This document shows, in pieces, positions 23,601 to 35,833 of a stretch of DNA of 64,000 nucleotides. A program made the translations under genes and the position numbers. The DNA is from Thermothielavioides terrestris NRRL 8126 (Eukaryota; Ascomycota; Sordariomycetes; Sordariales; Chaetomiaceae). The notes beneath the pieces are model-generated. The model ran no database searches. It saw only the letters and a program-made list of their open reading frames with translations, and was not told where the DNA came from. Position 1 is the first letter of the stretch, and every line of letters starts with the position of its first letter. The stretch spans positions 2,356,001 to 2,420,000 of the forward strand of contig NC_016458.1 of assembly GCF_000226115.1 (NCBI RefSeq), read 5' to 3'.

Positions 23601-26600
23601 GCAGGTCGTTTTGTTCCCCGCCGAGGGCAGTGAGGCTGATACTACCGGCTCCCCCGACCTCGCCTCGCTCTCGCACGCGACCACGCACAGCAGCGTCGAG
23701 TCCAAGGGCACCCCTCCGCAGCCGGCCATGCCCCCGCCAAACTGGTCGCTCTTCGATCCGGAAGACACGAACCGTCGGTTCGTGGGCACCCCTGACTACC
23801 TGGCGCCCGAGACGATCAAGGGCGAACCGCAGGATGAGACGAGCGATTGGTGGTCCGTGGGGTGCATCATGTACGAATTCCTGTACGGCATTCCGCCCTT
23901 CCACGCGAGCGAGGCGGACAAGGTCTTTGAAAATATCCTGGCGCGCAGACTGGAGTGGCCGCCCGAGAGCGAGGACGAGGTCTCGCCGGAGGCCAAGGAT
24001 CTGATCAATAAGCTCCTCTGCACGGATCCCCGCCAGCGGCTGGGAGCCAACCGCGAGGAGAAGTTCCAGTCGGGGGGTGAGGAGATCCGCAACCACCCCT
24101 GGTTCCGAGATGTGAACTGGGACACGCTGCTGCAGGACGAAGCCCAGTTTGTCCCGCAGCCCGAGAATCCCGAGGATACCGAGTATTTCGACTCTCGTGG
24201 CGCCACCTTGCAGTCCTTTGCGGAAGAGATCGAGGACCAGCACTCTCCGCCTGCGACTGCACCCGCGGCCGATTACCCCGATCGCCCGCACGACGCCCTT
24301 TCCCGCGTCCGGGCTCAGGTCAACTCGATGAAGCGCGGCCTCATACCATTGCACATTCCCCCACATGTTCGAGACTTGAAGACCAGGCGGTTGAGCGAGC
24401 CAATCGCCGCCGATGACTTCGGCAACTTTTCGTTCAAGAACTTGCCCGTCCTCGAGAAGGCAAACAAGGACGTGATCCAGAAGCTGCGGGCCGAAGCCCT
24501 GGCTGCTCAAAGCAAGACGCCCAACCTGGGCGGTCTCGGCAGCCTGACATCTCCGGGGCCGGCGCTCGATGGCAGCCCGACCATCGCGAACCCAGTTCAG
24601 AGAACGCTCTCGAACGCCAAGGCATCACACAGGCCGCATTCTCCTTCCGCCGTGAGCCACGCAAACTCGTCTCCAAGCCGAGCCTCGCAGCCGTCGTCCC
24701 CGTTGATGGTCTCATTTGTCGCCGGGCCAGGGGCAGAAGGCCGGCGAAAGGCGTCAAACAATGCCTCCAACTCATCTCAGCCTTCCAACAACTCGCTGCA
24801 GCCAGGAAACTTCATCGAGGTGCCCCGCGTGCCGCCTAGTTTGCAGAAAGCGGCCACCACGATTTCCGCCACGTCGTCGCCGGTCAAATGCAAGGGAGGC
24901 GCACCCGCTCCGCTGGCCCTTCCGGGGCAGAAGGCCGTGCCGAACCACGTCATGTCCACGCCCCGGCACAGCAGCAGCTCGTCCGGCGGTCGTTCACGCT
25001 CGCTCACGGTTGGCTCACAGGAAGGGAGCCCCGTGACCACGGACATGCTGGCGGCTCATCACCGGAACCGCCGCAGTCAGGTGTTCGACATGTCGCCGTC
25101 GTCTTCAGACAACGAGGCGGACAAGGCAAACGCGCTGCTCAGGGTGCAGCGACGCCGTCAAAGCTCGCGGCGCATGTCGTATATCGCCGCGGGAGATGGT
25201 CCCGTTTTCCGGCCTCTGGATGTGCTCATTTGCGATGGCCATCCCGTCTCCCGGATGGTGATGGAGAAGCTGCTCGAGAAGCTGCGCTGCCGCACCATCT
25301 CAGCGGCGACCGGTAGCGAAGCGATCCGCTATGCGATGAGCGACATCAAGTTTGACATCATGTTCCTGGAGTTTGAGCTCCCGCAGCTCTCCGGGTCCGA
25401 CGTCGCGCGCATGATACGCGATACGAAGCACACCAACACGCACACCCCCATGGTCGCCATCACCTCGTACCTGAAGGAGCTGCCTGCGCCTCAGTACTTT
25501 GACTCGCTCGTGGAAAAGCCCATCAGCTCGTCGAAGCTCACGGAGGTGTTGAGTACGCTCTGCCACTGGAAACCTCCGGCGCCCGATCAGACCAACTCGT
25601 TGTCTCTGACGCTGCCGCACCCCGTCCCGTCCGGCCTGCGTCAAGAGAGCCTGCGTGTCGAAGACAGTCCGACGTCGGCCTCGTCCGGCTACGCGATTCG
25701 GTCGGGCAGCAGCTTCCGCGAGGACTCGATCAGCTCCAGCCTCTTCGGCGACTCGGAGTCCGTCGCGACCGACGACATCCCGGTCCTCATCAGCAGGAAA
25801 GCGACGGGCGACTGGGACGAGGGCGGGCTCGGCATTACCGGGCCCGAGGAGACCCTCTTGGGCTCGAGCAACGCAGCGCAATTCCCGCTGCTCCCTCGCC
25901 TCGTCACACAGCAATCGGCACCCCCGCAGATTGACTCGTCGCCGATCCGCGCGAAGGGGCCCGTCCCGCAGCGCTTGCTGGAGAAACTGAAAGCGAAGCG
26001 CGAGTCGATGGAGAAGCGCAGGTACGAAGGCAGCGTCGACTCGGCCGACGACGAGGACGACGAGCTCGGCCTCGGCGCGACCCCCAGCCAGACAAGCAGC
26101 GGGAGCGGGAGCGGCAGCGGCAGCGGCAGCGGGAGCGGCAGCAGCCCCGGATCGCCGTCGGGCCAACCGTTCCGCAGCAAGCCGGTGCTGCCGTCGTCCA
26201 AGCTCGGCATCGAGATGATGCGCGCGAACAGCCACGACAGCTTGACCGCCGGCACGGAGAGCGTCAGCACCGTGGAACCGGCCACCCAGGTGGTCACGCC
26301 GAGTCAAGAGGCGCAACTGCAACTCGGCTTCATCCCCCAGCACGACCCGGCGGCGGACGGTGACCCCGCAACGCCGGGCTGTAGTCCTGCTGCCGCCGAG
26401 GCCCGCCGCCACTACCCGCCGCCTGCCGTCTTGCGCACCCCGCCGGGTCTCGAGTCAGGCGTGGTGAGCAACCAGCCCTACCTCGACGTCGACGAGACGC
26501 CGCGGCCGAGCTCGTCGCTCGGGGGGCGGGACCTGGTCGAGGACGAGGACCCGACCCCGCGGCGCCCGCCGGTGAGGACTGCCGACAGGGACGATACTAT

Positions 26601-26625
26601 GTCACCGTTTCCCGGCGCCATTTGA
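20616..26625 (+). CDS. RIM15: RIM15/Greatwall-family PAS-kinase-receiver protein
   Basis: Two exons (20616-21098 and 21166-26625; 67-bp intron with a CTACTAAT branch site) encode about 1980 residues. The family integrates nutrient (TORC1/PKA) signals and phosphorylates endosulfines (Igo1/2) to promote quiescence. Order: PAS-like domain (about 45-150); C2HC zinc motif CRICERQISPWWFEKHTELC (about 219-238); kinase domain from 711 with GAFGSVY, HRDLKPDN (catalytic D836), DFG (D854) and GTPDYLAPE near 1035. About 180 residues are inserted between DFG and APE, a Greatwall/Rim15 hallmark. The kinase ends near HPWF (about 1140) with an AGC-like tail. A receiver domain spans about 1512-1626, where the phospho-acceptor Asp position reads Glu (E1563, in FLEFELP). 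Low-complexity Ser/Gly/Pro tracts fill the rest. The start was chosen because it opens the PAS-containing exon in frame. Confidence 0.93.
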
Positions 26626-27264
26626 GCTCTGACCTTAACGGCTAGAAGAACACGTGGACCGGCCGATTGGGGGGGCAGCAGGCGTGGCTCTACAGATGCT
26701 CATCTGCTGCTACTACAACACCACCACAAGAGGACAACACTACTTCACGACTCAGCATCATCGCCAACTTGCTTGCTTTGATGCTATCTTGCTGCCATTT
26801 TCATCAATCTGTCTTGCTCCGCTACCAGCTAGGCCTATATTTAGGCCTTTATCTCTGATCTTTTTTTTTTTTTTTTTTTCGTCATTTCCTTTGCTCACAT
26901 CACAACTAGCGCGGCGTTTCTCGGCGGGGTATTTCAACCACGGACAAGCGCAGGCAGGCAGGGAGGGAAGCAGGCCGTCGGACGGGACGTATATGCCGAG
27001 ATTGCATCATCAGTTTACTTTCATTTCCTTTTCATTTTCACGGGCATTTCTTTTGTCATGGTCATGTGGGGGGAGTAGTGTAGATTGCGTCGTCGGGCGC
27101 GAGGCATTGGGCGGCTGGTGGCCTTCTTCTTCTGTGGGAAGGAGCGCCGTTCTGGGTTGGTTCTCGCTCATGATTTGGACTTGGGAGGGGGAGAGGTGGC
27201 GGGCTGTTTTCGGTAGGGAAGGGAGGAGCATGATGAACAGCATTCTTCGGAGCTGGATGCTGGA

Positions 27265-27287
27265 CGTGTGTGTGTGTGTGTGTGTGG
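27265..27287. repeat. GT dinucleotide microsatellite
   Basis: Uninterrupted (GT)n tract seen directly in the sequence. Confidence 0.95.
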
Positions 27288-27646
27288 TTTGCAACAGAAC
27301 GCCGCCCAACGCCGAAGTCCTGTGCCGCCGGCCTCGCTAACTGCTTGCGTGTTACTCATCCAATTTTTTTTTCTTCTTTTCTCCTTTCCGTTGCCACAGT
27401 TACGCCTGCGGCAAGCTCGCCCAGGTCGATCACGAGCGAGGGTTCCACGAGTCGTTGACGCGGCTGCATTATGTCATGTGCTGTCTGGTCGGTTGGTCTG
27501 TACCCCTATCCTGTCCTGTCTGTGCGGTTTCTGGGTATCGTTTCCTTTTTCTTTCCTCTGTCTTTCCTTGCGGGCGTCCGAGGCATGTGAGGGGAGCGGT
27601 GGAAAAGAAGGGGCGGTCGGGACTCGGGACGCGGAAAACTGCGCAA

Positions 27647-27698
27647 CTTTGCTTGCTTGCCTGCTTTCTTGCTTGCTTGCCTGCTTTCTTGCTTGCTT
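27647..27698. repeat. CTTGC/CTGCTTT tandem repeat
   Basis: Alternating CTTGCTTGC and CTGCTTT units in tandem, a simple-sequence expansion. Confidence 0.9.
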
Positions 27699-28279
27699 TG
27701 CAGCCGGCTACATCTATCTGAATGAAATGCGTTTGGGAGCTGCGGCGGTAACCAGATATCTATCAGCTACGTGCATACAGGATCCCGAATATAACTGGTA
27801 GGGAGGAACGGAAATATACTGATGTGAGATTGCATGTGCGTGTGTGTGTGTTCTTGTGGTTGGGTTACTGTGTGACACTTGCATGGGCAGGAGATTTATT
27901 AGCGTAGACGGAATAGAGCTGTGCACACACTAGTTAAGCAGTTATTCCGTTAGTGTATGTCTGGACAGGACAGGCTGCCTGCTGCACTGTTCTGGTTGAG
28001 GCTGAAGGTTTGACGATTCTCCGAGGAGTTCTTGATTCCCATCTCGTGTATCCGGACCCACGTCGCTCTCTCTGAGGATGCGGCGTCCAGCATTTTAGTG
28101 TGTAGTTATGTAGGATCGTCGACGACCAACGCTGGCATTTAGCCACACCGAGACCAAGGGAGCTCGGTGTGCTATAAGGAAACTACAATCACGATCTTGG
28201 TAAGTGGTTTCATGTCTACCGTTCCCCTGGCAAAAGGATCCGAGCCGGGCAGGGGGAAGGGGGATCAACATTTGATGTA

Positions 28280-29545
28280 CTAGTCGATCCGAACAGGACC
28301 TGAGTTGCTGCCAACAAAGTATTGCACCAGTGTCAAGAACGTCGGGGAGGGAGCAACGCTGTAAACACAAGACCTACATGTACATGTATGTAGTACCCGT
28401 AGAATGTGTGTGCACTTTGCACAGTGAAGTCCTGTTGGTCCCGCCCTCCTCGCCCCCTTCCCTTTCACCCCGCAAACCGAGGACTCTGAATGTGCCTCGC
28501 GAGACCTCTTACGTACGACACGTGGGTGTGAAAAGAACCAGGCACGGTAACTACTGCGTAATAGTAATATATTGCAGCGTCTGCTCGGTCGCTCGAATTG
28601 GGAAAGCAAGCACGCGACAGCCGGACCACCGCCAAGCAGCCGCCAATGCAAGCCCAGAAGCCAAGCCCGTGTCTTTTGCAGACCCGAAGCGATGCTTGTG
28701 ACACCCACTAGTATCCATATCGAGTGACATCGCGGAAGCGGCAGCCTGGCACTGCGGGGCTCGGGGGAGGGCTGTTGTGGGGTTTGGTGGTTGGCACAGC
28801 GTTGATTTTCGGCCTCGGGCTTTTTTTCCTGGCCCCAATCATTGCACCACGTGGGCGGGGCTGGATCTGTGGTTGGCCAGATTTCGCTGGGTCCAGGGCC
28901 GCACCGAGATCTGCGCTCTTTCCCGTTTTGGGTCGCAGATGGTGTCGCATCTGCGCTTGGCATGACCGGGGCCTTGGCGCGCGGGCGGCGACGGGCTTGG
29001 CGAGGGCATTGGGTGCGCCATTCTGCCGGACAGTTGTTAGGTAAGTTAGTTAACATCATGATATGCAGATCCCGGGCCGCTGTGGCGCTCGGGGGCCAAG
29101 GAAGCTTGTCACTGTTTGGCTTCAGAGGTGTGCCGGATGCTCCATTCCACTGCGGCGGCCGACGGTTCGTTGGATCCTTGCGAACGTAGTATACTCCATA
29201 CTGAGCATTCAGATGTGTGCTCAATCTGTGCGAGCGGAGAGGAAGGCGGTGAGCGCGTGGGGTGGTTGTGGAGAGCCGGGTGGGCCCGCGTTTATCCCTC
29301 AAGTTCCCAAGACGGCGGACCTGTCTTGGTTCGATTCGGCATCGACGGCCGGTGAAAATGGAAAATTGAATCAAGCGTGGGAATTGACAGGGAAGAGTAC
29401 GTATTACACTAGTGTGTGGCACTGCCCACAGCGCAGTGTAGCTGAGCACGCACCTCCGTACGCAGTATTCCGTCATATGTCGCTGTATGCATTGTCTCCG
29501 TCGCAGGCCATGTGCGGTGACTGAGCAATTGACGAGTCCACGCAC
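28280..29545 (-). other. Long open frame of 421 codons, coding status doubtful
   Basis: This frame stays open for 421 codons, unusually long for a non-coding stretch of moderate GC. Its translation is rich in Arg, Pro, Ser and Cys, with no domain, signal peptide or membrane segment I recognise. Shorter frames overlap on the other strand, and no introns or family motifs are evident. It could be a chance frame, a lineage-specific gene or an old gene relic. Confidence 0.15.
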
Positions 29546-29846
29546 TGCCCCATGGTTCCCCGGGAGGAAAAGGAGAACAATCTAGGCCGGCGTCTATGGA
29601 CATGCATGCCTACACTAGAGTTGCGCATGTTGCTGGTAGCACGCGACCTCCTGCCGAACGGGGTAACGGACATCGTGAGTGGTCAGAACGGCCAAGACCG
29701 AGAATCAGGTGCAGAGAGACGTAAGAGGGATTGTCCCATCTTGGGACACCGAAGACCCGATCCACAGTGCGTGCTGCAAGCAGTGGGGTGCGTCCACGGG
29801 TTAGACCCGAACCGCCCGCACAGCTTCGCCGCTCAACTAGTGTATT

Positions 29847-29862
29847 TACTCCGTACGGAGTA
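29847..29862. repeat. Perfect 16-bp palindrome TACTCCGTACGGAGTA
   Basis: A perfect inverted repeat about 250 bp upstream of the transporter start. Variants of the half-site (TACGGAG, ACTCCGTA) also occur near 19457 and 42363. From memory, similar palindromes are dispersed in other Pezizomycotina genomes; function unknown. Confidence 0.8.
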
Positions 29863-30111
29863 CGCTCATTTTGGTGACCGGGGCATGTGCTCCTGCCATG
29901 TTGTCGCAGTTAAGTAGGGAAGTCGCGCGCTGATCTCGTCCCTTCTTTCCCTCATCCGATCTCCCACTTCACACATTCTTACCTCCCTGGTACCTACCTT
30001 AGCTTCCTTAGCTTCCTTAAACCTTACCTTAGAGTGGAATATTAGCAGCCCACACACGACATCTCAACCACCAACCACACGCAACCGTCCCCCCTCTTCG
30101 CAACCGCAGCG

Positions 30112-32243
30112 ATGGCCGATCTGATTCGGCACCATCGCCATCACGACCCCGACGTGGGCGAGGTCCCCGTCCCTCACGGCCCCGTCACGGGCGATGAGCA
30201 TGGACACTACCCGCCGCCCCCCGCACCCGGCGCCCCGGAACAAGAGCACGCCATCGTCGCGCAGCTGACCCGTCCCGACGACATCTACACAGAGGATGGC
30301 GTCTACTGGGCAGACCTCCCGCTGAAGAAGCGCATCGCCTTCGTCAACAAGGTCCAGAACGCCGAAGCCGCCAAGGAGCTGGGCGCCATCGGGTCCATGC
30401 TCAAGGCCGACCCTCTCAGCCCCATCTCTTGGTACTTCCGCAACGCCGTCCTGCCCGGCGCCGGTCTCGGTCTTGAGGGCTACGTGCTCTTCAGCATCGG
30501 CAACCTCGCCCCGCTGTTCAGCTCCACCTGGCCCACCTGCTGGGGCAAGAAGCCCACCGAGTGCGATCCCAACTGGATTGCCTCCGTCACCTATCTCGAG
30601 GTCATCGGCATCATGGTCGGCCAGATGGTCGTCGGCGTCATTGGCGACTGGATTGGCCGCCGCTGGGGTCTGATCCAGGACGCCGCCATCATGTTTGTCG
30701 GCCTGCTCATGATCACCGCCAGCTGGGGCCTCAACCTGAACGGCTGGGTCATCTGCTACGCCTGGTCTTTGTTCTTCTATGGTACGTCGTCGAGCCGACT
30801 CCACCAGACGCGCGCTTTCTGTCAACATCGTGTCCCTCTAATGCCCCCGTCTCTGCAGGCTTTGGCGTCGGCGGTGAGTACCCCATCACCGCGACGTCGT
30901 CCATGGAGAACGCCGTCTCCGCCGGAAAGGTCTCGACTCGCGAGGACCGCCTGCACCGCGGCCGCAAGGTCACCATGGCTTTCCTGATGCAGGGTTGGGG
31001 CCAGCTCATCAACCAGGTCATCCTCATCCTGCTGCTCCTGATCCTGCACCACGGCGACGGAAACCCCCCTTACGGCACCACGACAACACAGTGGATCTGG
31101 CGCCTGTCCTTCGCCATCCCGGCCGTCGGAACCCTCTGGCTCGTCTACTACAGAGCTTACAAGATGCCGCACGCCAGCCGCCAGCTCACCGCCGCCAAGA
31201 AGAAGAGCAATGTCACGGGCTACGATGTCGACTCGCTGCGTCTGACCACCACCTTCTTCGGTGGTCGCCTGCTCGCCACCGCCGGCACCTGGTTCTGCAA
31301 CGATGTGTTCTTCTACGGCAACAAGCTCTTCCAGTCCCAATTCATCTCGGTCATCAGCGACAACCCGTCGTCTGTCTTGACCGGATGGATTTGGAACCTG
31401 TACAACGTCATCATCTCGCTCGCCGGCTACTACTGCGCCTCGCTGCTCATTGACAACAAGTTCTATGGCCGCAAGATGATGCAGCAGGTCGGCTTCCTCA
31501 TGTGTTTCATTATGTTTGTCATTCCGGCCTTCAACTACGACTACTACACCTCCCCCGCGGGCATCAAGTCGTTCCAGGCCATGTACTTTTTGTCTAGTTT
31601 CTTCAACCAGTTCGGCCCCAACAGCGTCACCTTCCTGGTGGCCGGCGAGGTGTTCCCGACGCCGATCCGCGCCTCGGCCCACGGGTTCAGCGCCTGCATC
31701 GGCAAGTCCGGTGCGCTGCTTGCGTCGGTGTTGTACAACTACATCGACACCCAGACCAAGTTCTACGTGGTGCCCTGGTTCGGCCTCGCCGGCATGCTCC
31801 TCACGTTCCTGTTCCTGCCCGACACGACGGGCCTCGACCTCAAGGAGCAGGAACGCCGCTGGGCGTACATCCGGGCCGGCCGCGGCGATGACTATCACGG
31901 CATCGCCATCCACCCCAAGCACCTCTCCGTCTGGGAGCGTCTGCGCGGCGTCCACAAGCGGTACGACGCCGCCCTCGACGCCCGCCAGAAGATCGACGAC
32001 TTGCGGGAGGAGTGGGTCGGCAAGGAGCGCGCCCGCCGACACAAGGAGGCCGGCGGCGAGCCCACCGGCGTCGACGACCTCGACGACGACGACGAGTGGT
32101 CCGACGAGGTCAACGACTACTTCCGCCGGACCACTCACGAGGGCCTGTTGGTGCCGGAAGGCCACGCCGCCGCCGACGCCGCGGGGGGACAGGCGCTGCC
32201 GCGGGTGCAGGAAAAGACGAGCTCGGTCGGGTCGAGCAGTTAG
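30112..32243 (+). CDS. MFS transporter, phosphate/glycerophosphodiester permease type
   Basis: Two exons (30112-30781 and 30859-32243; 77-bp GT-AG intron) encode 684 residues. The intron falls inside the family signature and splicing restores FYGFGVGGEYPITATSSMEN. About twelve hydrophobic segments are visible. MFS signatures include GDWIGRRWGLIQDAAIM (loop 2-3) and GPNSVTFLVAGEVFPTPIR (after the central loop), resembling the phosphate:H+ symporter group that contains Pho84 and Git1. It is therefore probably a plasma-membrane proton symporter for phosphate or a glycerophosphodiester; substrate not certain. The N-terminus (about 105 residues) is cytosolic and His/Pro-rich. The C-terminus is long and charged (DDLDDDDEWSDEVNDYF), a possible site for trafficking or turnover signals. 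It converges on the zinc-cluster factor. Confidence 0.88.
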
Positions 32244-33137
32244 TCTTTTCCTTGCCGTTAGTTCTCTTTTTGTACAGTTTTGCATCTTAGAATCTTGCCG
32301 ATGAGCATCCTGGGCGTTGGGGGAGTCTCTTGGATAATTTACTTATATTGCATCATGACCATCGGTAGAAGTGTTGATAGACTGAAGACTTTATTGATGT
32401 CGTACCTCGTCTTTCTTGACCCGCCTCTTGCGTAGGTTGTCAAGCTGGTGAGGAGATGTACCGAGCAAGATCATCGAGAAAATATTTGTCTTGCTCATGT
32501 GGCATTTTCTCCTGAATCTGGTCATATTTGCTGCGTCTTGTTTGTCCACTCAGTGTATTCTTATATTGATAAGCTGCCTATATCTAGCTTATTTCGCGAC
32601 TAAACCTGGGTATTATCCCGGCTCACTACTTCTAGAATCCCTTATGCTGAAGACCCCTCTGTCTCTTGTTTATTTTGCGGCTAAACTCGGCAATGATCCC
32701 TGCTGATTACTTGGAGATCCAGTGGTGTTGATCGGTGGTGCTGTTCTGCTTCTGAGCACACTCGAACGAACACGTGGTGTTGACGATAGGTCGGTCCCTT
32801 TGTTTGCTTTGCTTCTGAACCTGGCGATTGCTTAGTCGGCGATGTTCTTATGTACACAGAAGAAGCCGGCCATGAGCTATGCTGCTGCCTCTGGTATACA
32901 GCTAGCTCATCCAGTCTACCTTCGCATGCTGTAGCGTTCAAACACCCACGACGCAGCCGCGGTTCCAAGCTCGCCGACGCCCCTCGCCCACCGTGCCCAC
33001 CATGCCATCCTGCCCTGTACTACCCTACGCTACAAGGGTTCTCTCCAACCCCTCCAAGTTCCTTGATCTATCCCACATTCTCATCCCACATATCCTCTTT
33101 ATGCTGAGACAAAACACACCAAGAACAGTTCCGCCAC
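32244..33137. other. Convergent intergenic space with a degenerate direct repeat
   Basis: No gene recognised. It includes two diverged copies of a roughly 45-bp AT-rich unit (TTTCGCGACTAAACC at about 32591 and TTTTGCGGCTAAACT at about 32673), offset by about 82 bp. Confidence 0.5.
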
Positions 33138-35833
33138 TTAGTTGTCCAGCCCGTAGATCGCCTTGATAATCTCCCAATGCCACTGGGTGCTGGCGTCGAC
33201 AACATGCAGATCACGCAGCCAGTCCAAGTACAACCCGACCGTCTCGGCCGCATCGATCTCAAAGCGCTCGCCGCAAAGTGTGCTGCGGATTCGGCGCAGG
33301 ATCGGCACAGTGGTGCTGAGGTGCAGCAGGACGAGGATGCCGAAGAAGTTCTGCGTGAAGAAGAAGCTGCACGGCACAAGTCGCTTGTGTCGGCAGGTGG
33401 GCGACATGGCTACAGGCCACTTGAGGCACGCCTTGAGGCACTCGGCCGCGCCGACCGCGTCGTCGTTTCCCACGGCGTCCGGGTGCTGCAGCGCCTTGTA
33501 CAAGAACGGGCGGTGGATCAGGTACTTGGTGTAGTAGTACCGCGAGCGCAGGAGGGCGGCTTGGATGTCGAGGACGTAGGGGTATCGTGGCGGCGGTGCG
33601 TCGAGGTCGGTGGTGAACATGAACCGGGCGGTCACGGCGGAGGCGGGGGCGGGCTGCGCCGTAGGGATAGCGGGCGACACGGGCGTGGCTGCCGGGGTGA
33701 AGAGCGCCGTGTTGCACACCTCCTCGCCAGAGTTTGGGAAGGACTCCAGCGAGTCCTCGTGCCATCGCAGGTGAGCAGGGAGCATGCCGCGCCATTGTTC
33801 GAGTTGCAGCGCAAGCTGGCGTATTGTGACCTGATTGACCCCAGAATAGGCCGCTACTGGGCTGAACGGCCCAGATGTCGGCCCGATCGACGAGGATGCT
33901 GACCCGCCTGAAGTATGAGCTAGTTCGGGAGGATCAGTGCAATAGGGGGTGAAGGGCAAGACATACTTTGACTCAAGACGCCGTGGAAGTCCACCAAGAG
34001 TCGCCGGAGAACGATTTGGGAAGCAAAATGCTCCTGGAAATGCGACTCTTGGTTGCTGATGTAGTCTTCGTCGGAGAACGGGGCGCTGAAGTCGGGCAGG
34101 CCAACAACAGATTCCATCTTGTCCAACCCCGTGAGAGGAAATCCAAGCTCAAGATTCAGGCCGCTAGACAAACGATGGGTCAGACAAACCTCGACAGAGT
34201 CTTGCCAAAAATAAGAGGCCATACCTTTCCATGATCGAACAGTGCCAAAATGCGCGCCGCGTTAGATCGGCCTGCCCCGAGGACAACACGCCAGGATGGC
34301 TGACATTGATTAGCTACAAGACGACAACGCGGCTGAGAGCGAAGGGTGAGTAGGCAGATACCTCGTAATGAGCGCCTGGCAGGCCATAGATGCGGAAGTA
34401 GTCATCCTCCAGAAAGCCTAAGATGTGTCAGCAGCAGCCGCTGCGGGGGTTGCGCGAAACGAGAAGGCCGCCATACCAGGGGATAGAAGCAGGTTCCGTA
34501 GTAGATGCTGTGTGACAGTTAGCCATGCATAAGACGCTTAACCCGCAGCAGGGATGCGGCCGTACCTCGCAAGCTCAAAGATCTGGACATTCTCGAGGCT
34601 GCACTCTGTCAAGTGAAAACCCATGCGCCGCCTCGCTTCGTTGAACAATTCCAAACCCGGAGGTCGGTCCTTGCTGCCCCCCCTTATGCCGCTCGAGCGG
34701 CCGTTGTAGGCATGAACGGGAAGTCCTTCGACTCCTGCGATGGCGACCTCCCCCAAGGCGAAGACAAGAAGCGCGACAGTTGCCGTTATATCTTGATTGA
34801 AGCCGTTGTTGAACAGGGCAGGCAACGTGTCGGACATGAAGGACTGGCGGTTGAGAATGGGACAGAGAAGGTTGAAGGTGTCGAAGTAGGCCTTGCTCAG
34901 CTTCTGCATAGCTTCCCAGTTCGGATTCGAAAGATTCAGCGGCGCCTGGGCATTCATCGGGTTATGAAGGCCGATGCCAGAGCCTCGTCCGGCGGGAACG
35001 GAAGTGTCTGTCAGCAAGCCTTGCGTTGTGGAGCGGCGAAGAGCGACGATGCTGGCCGGCCCCTCTCGCTCAAGCGAAGACAGGTCGATGTTCGGTAGCT
35101 TGGGCTGTACCGAAGCGAAAAGCTGTCGTATGGCCGGCCATTTGAGCATCTGATGAACGGAAGGGACATATTGGTAGTAATTATCGCTTCCCGTTGCGAC
35201 GCTGGACGTGTCTGAGAACTGGAATGCTGAGTTTGGGGCAGCAGACGCGCTCGCGATGGCCGGAGCAGCGGGGAGTGGGGAGGGCAGCGAGTTCGGCTGG
35301 GCGGAGTAGGCCGGCGTTGACGGCGGACCTGCCCCGCGGCGGCTCAAGTTGTCAATTTTGCCCTCCAAATTCTTGATTCGGTCGAGTATCTCGACTAGCG
35401 TCCTGTCTTTTCTGTGACTGCGTCAGTTTGCGGGCCAGACGAGGGCCGAGAGCTTGAACCTTCTGTGCTGAACATATATATAAGAGCATACTTGGTTGGC
35501 TGAGGTTCCCGGTAGTTGCACTCGAGGCGAAACTTTTGGCATGTGCCGCACTTGGGGCGCTGCTCGTCGCATCTCTGCTTACGGCTCCGGCAAGTGTCGC
35601 AGGCCTAGAGGGAATTAGACATCCGTAAGGGAAAGAGTGGGAGTGCTGGAGCTGGGTGTACGAAGCGGCAGACTGGCGGCAGGCAAAAGCGGGCTGGCAA
35701 GGCTGCGACTAACCTGGGCTGCGATGGCTCCCCGCTCCTTCCTGAGGCTCGAGGCCGACGAGACCAGCGAGTTCAAGGACGGCGGGGGCGCTTGGGAGGA
35801 CTGGGTGGCAGGCGTGATGGGAAGGCCATCCAT
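33138..35833 (-). CDS. Zn2Cys6 fungal-specific transcription factor
   Basis: Eight exons on the minus strand: 35833-35714, 35604-35492, 35411-34566, 34507-34477, 34417-34362, 34299-34225, 34163-33967 and 33919-33138; total 739 aa with frame kept at every junction. The binuclear zinc cluster is complete (C42, C45, C52, C59, C62, C69; CDTCRSRKQRCDEQRPKC...), followed by the linker and a heptad-like region RTLVEILDRIKNLEGKIDNL for dimerisation. The middle-homology (Fungal_trans) domain runs from about residue 200, with FNLLCPILNRQSF and, across exons 4-6, FWRMTTSASMACQALI and RAFWHCSIMER. The last acceptor is ambiguous (33920 or about 12 bases further). A start at 36043 in the same frame is possible, but the Met at 35833 (MDGLPITPATQ) looks better. 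Nuclear regulator; target genes unknown. Confidence 0.88.

Larger units (their letters stand above)
26626..30111. other. Gene-poor intergenic region
   Basis: About 3.5 kb between RIM15 and the transporter. It contains a poly(T) run near 26861, a GT microsatellite (27265-27287) and CTTGC-type repeats (27647-27698). A long open frame with no recognisable domain lies on the minus strand at 28280-29545 (separate entry), and a perfect 16-bp palindrome at 29847-29862. Confidence 0.45.

Noticed and set aside
23362..26412. Antisense frames of 370-382 codons opposite the RIM15-like gene
   Set aside because: Composition mirrors the sense codons and the sense strand carries the kinase and receiver motifs.
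28518..28858. CACGTG sites as phosphate-regulator (NUC-1/Pho4) sites for the transporter
   Set aside because: They lie more than 1.2 kb upstream and the hexamer occurs elsewhere in the window, so no regulatory claim is justified.
30822..32285. 487-codon open frame opposite the MFS transporter
   Set aside because: It is an antisense shadow of a GC-rich, third-position-biased gene; low-complexity Val/Glu/Arg composition and no domain.
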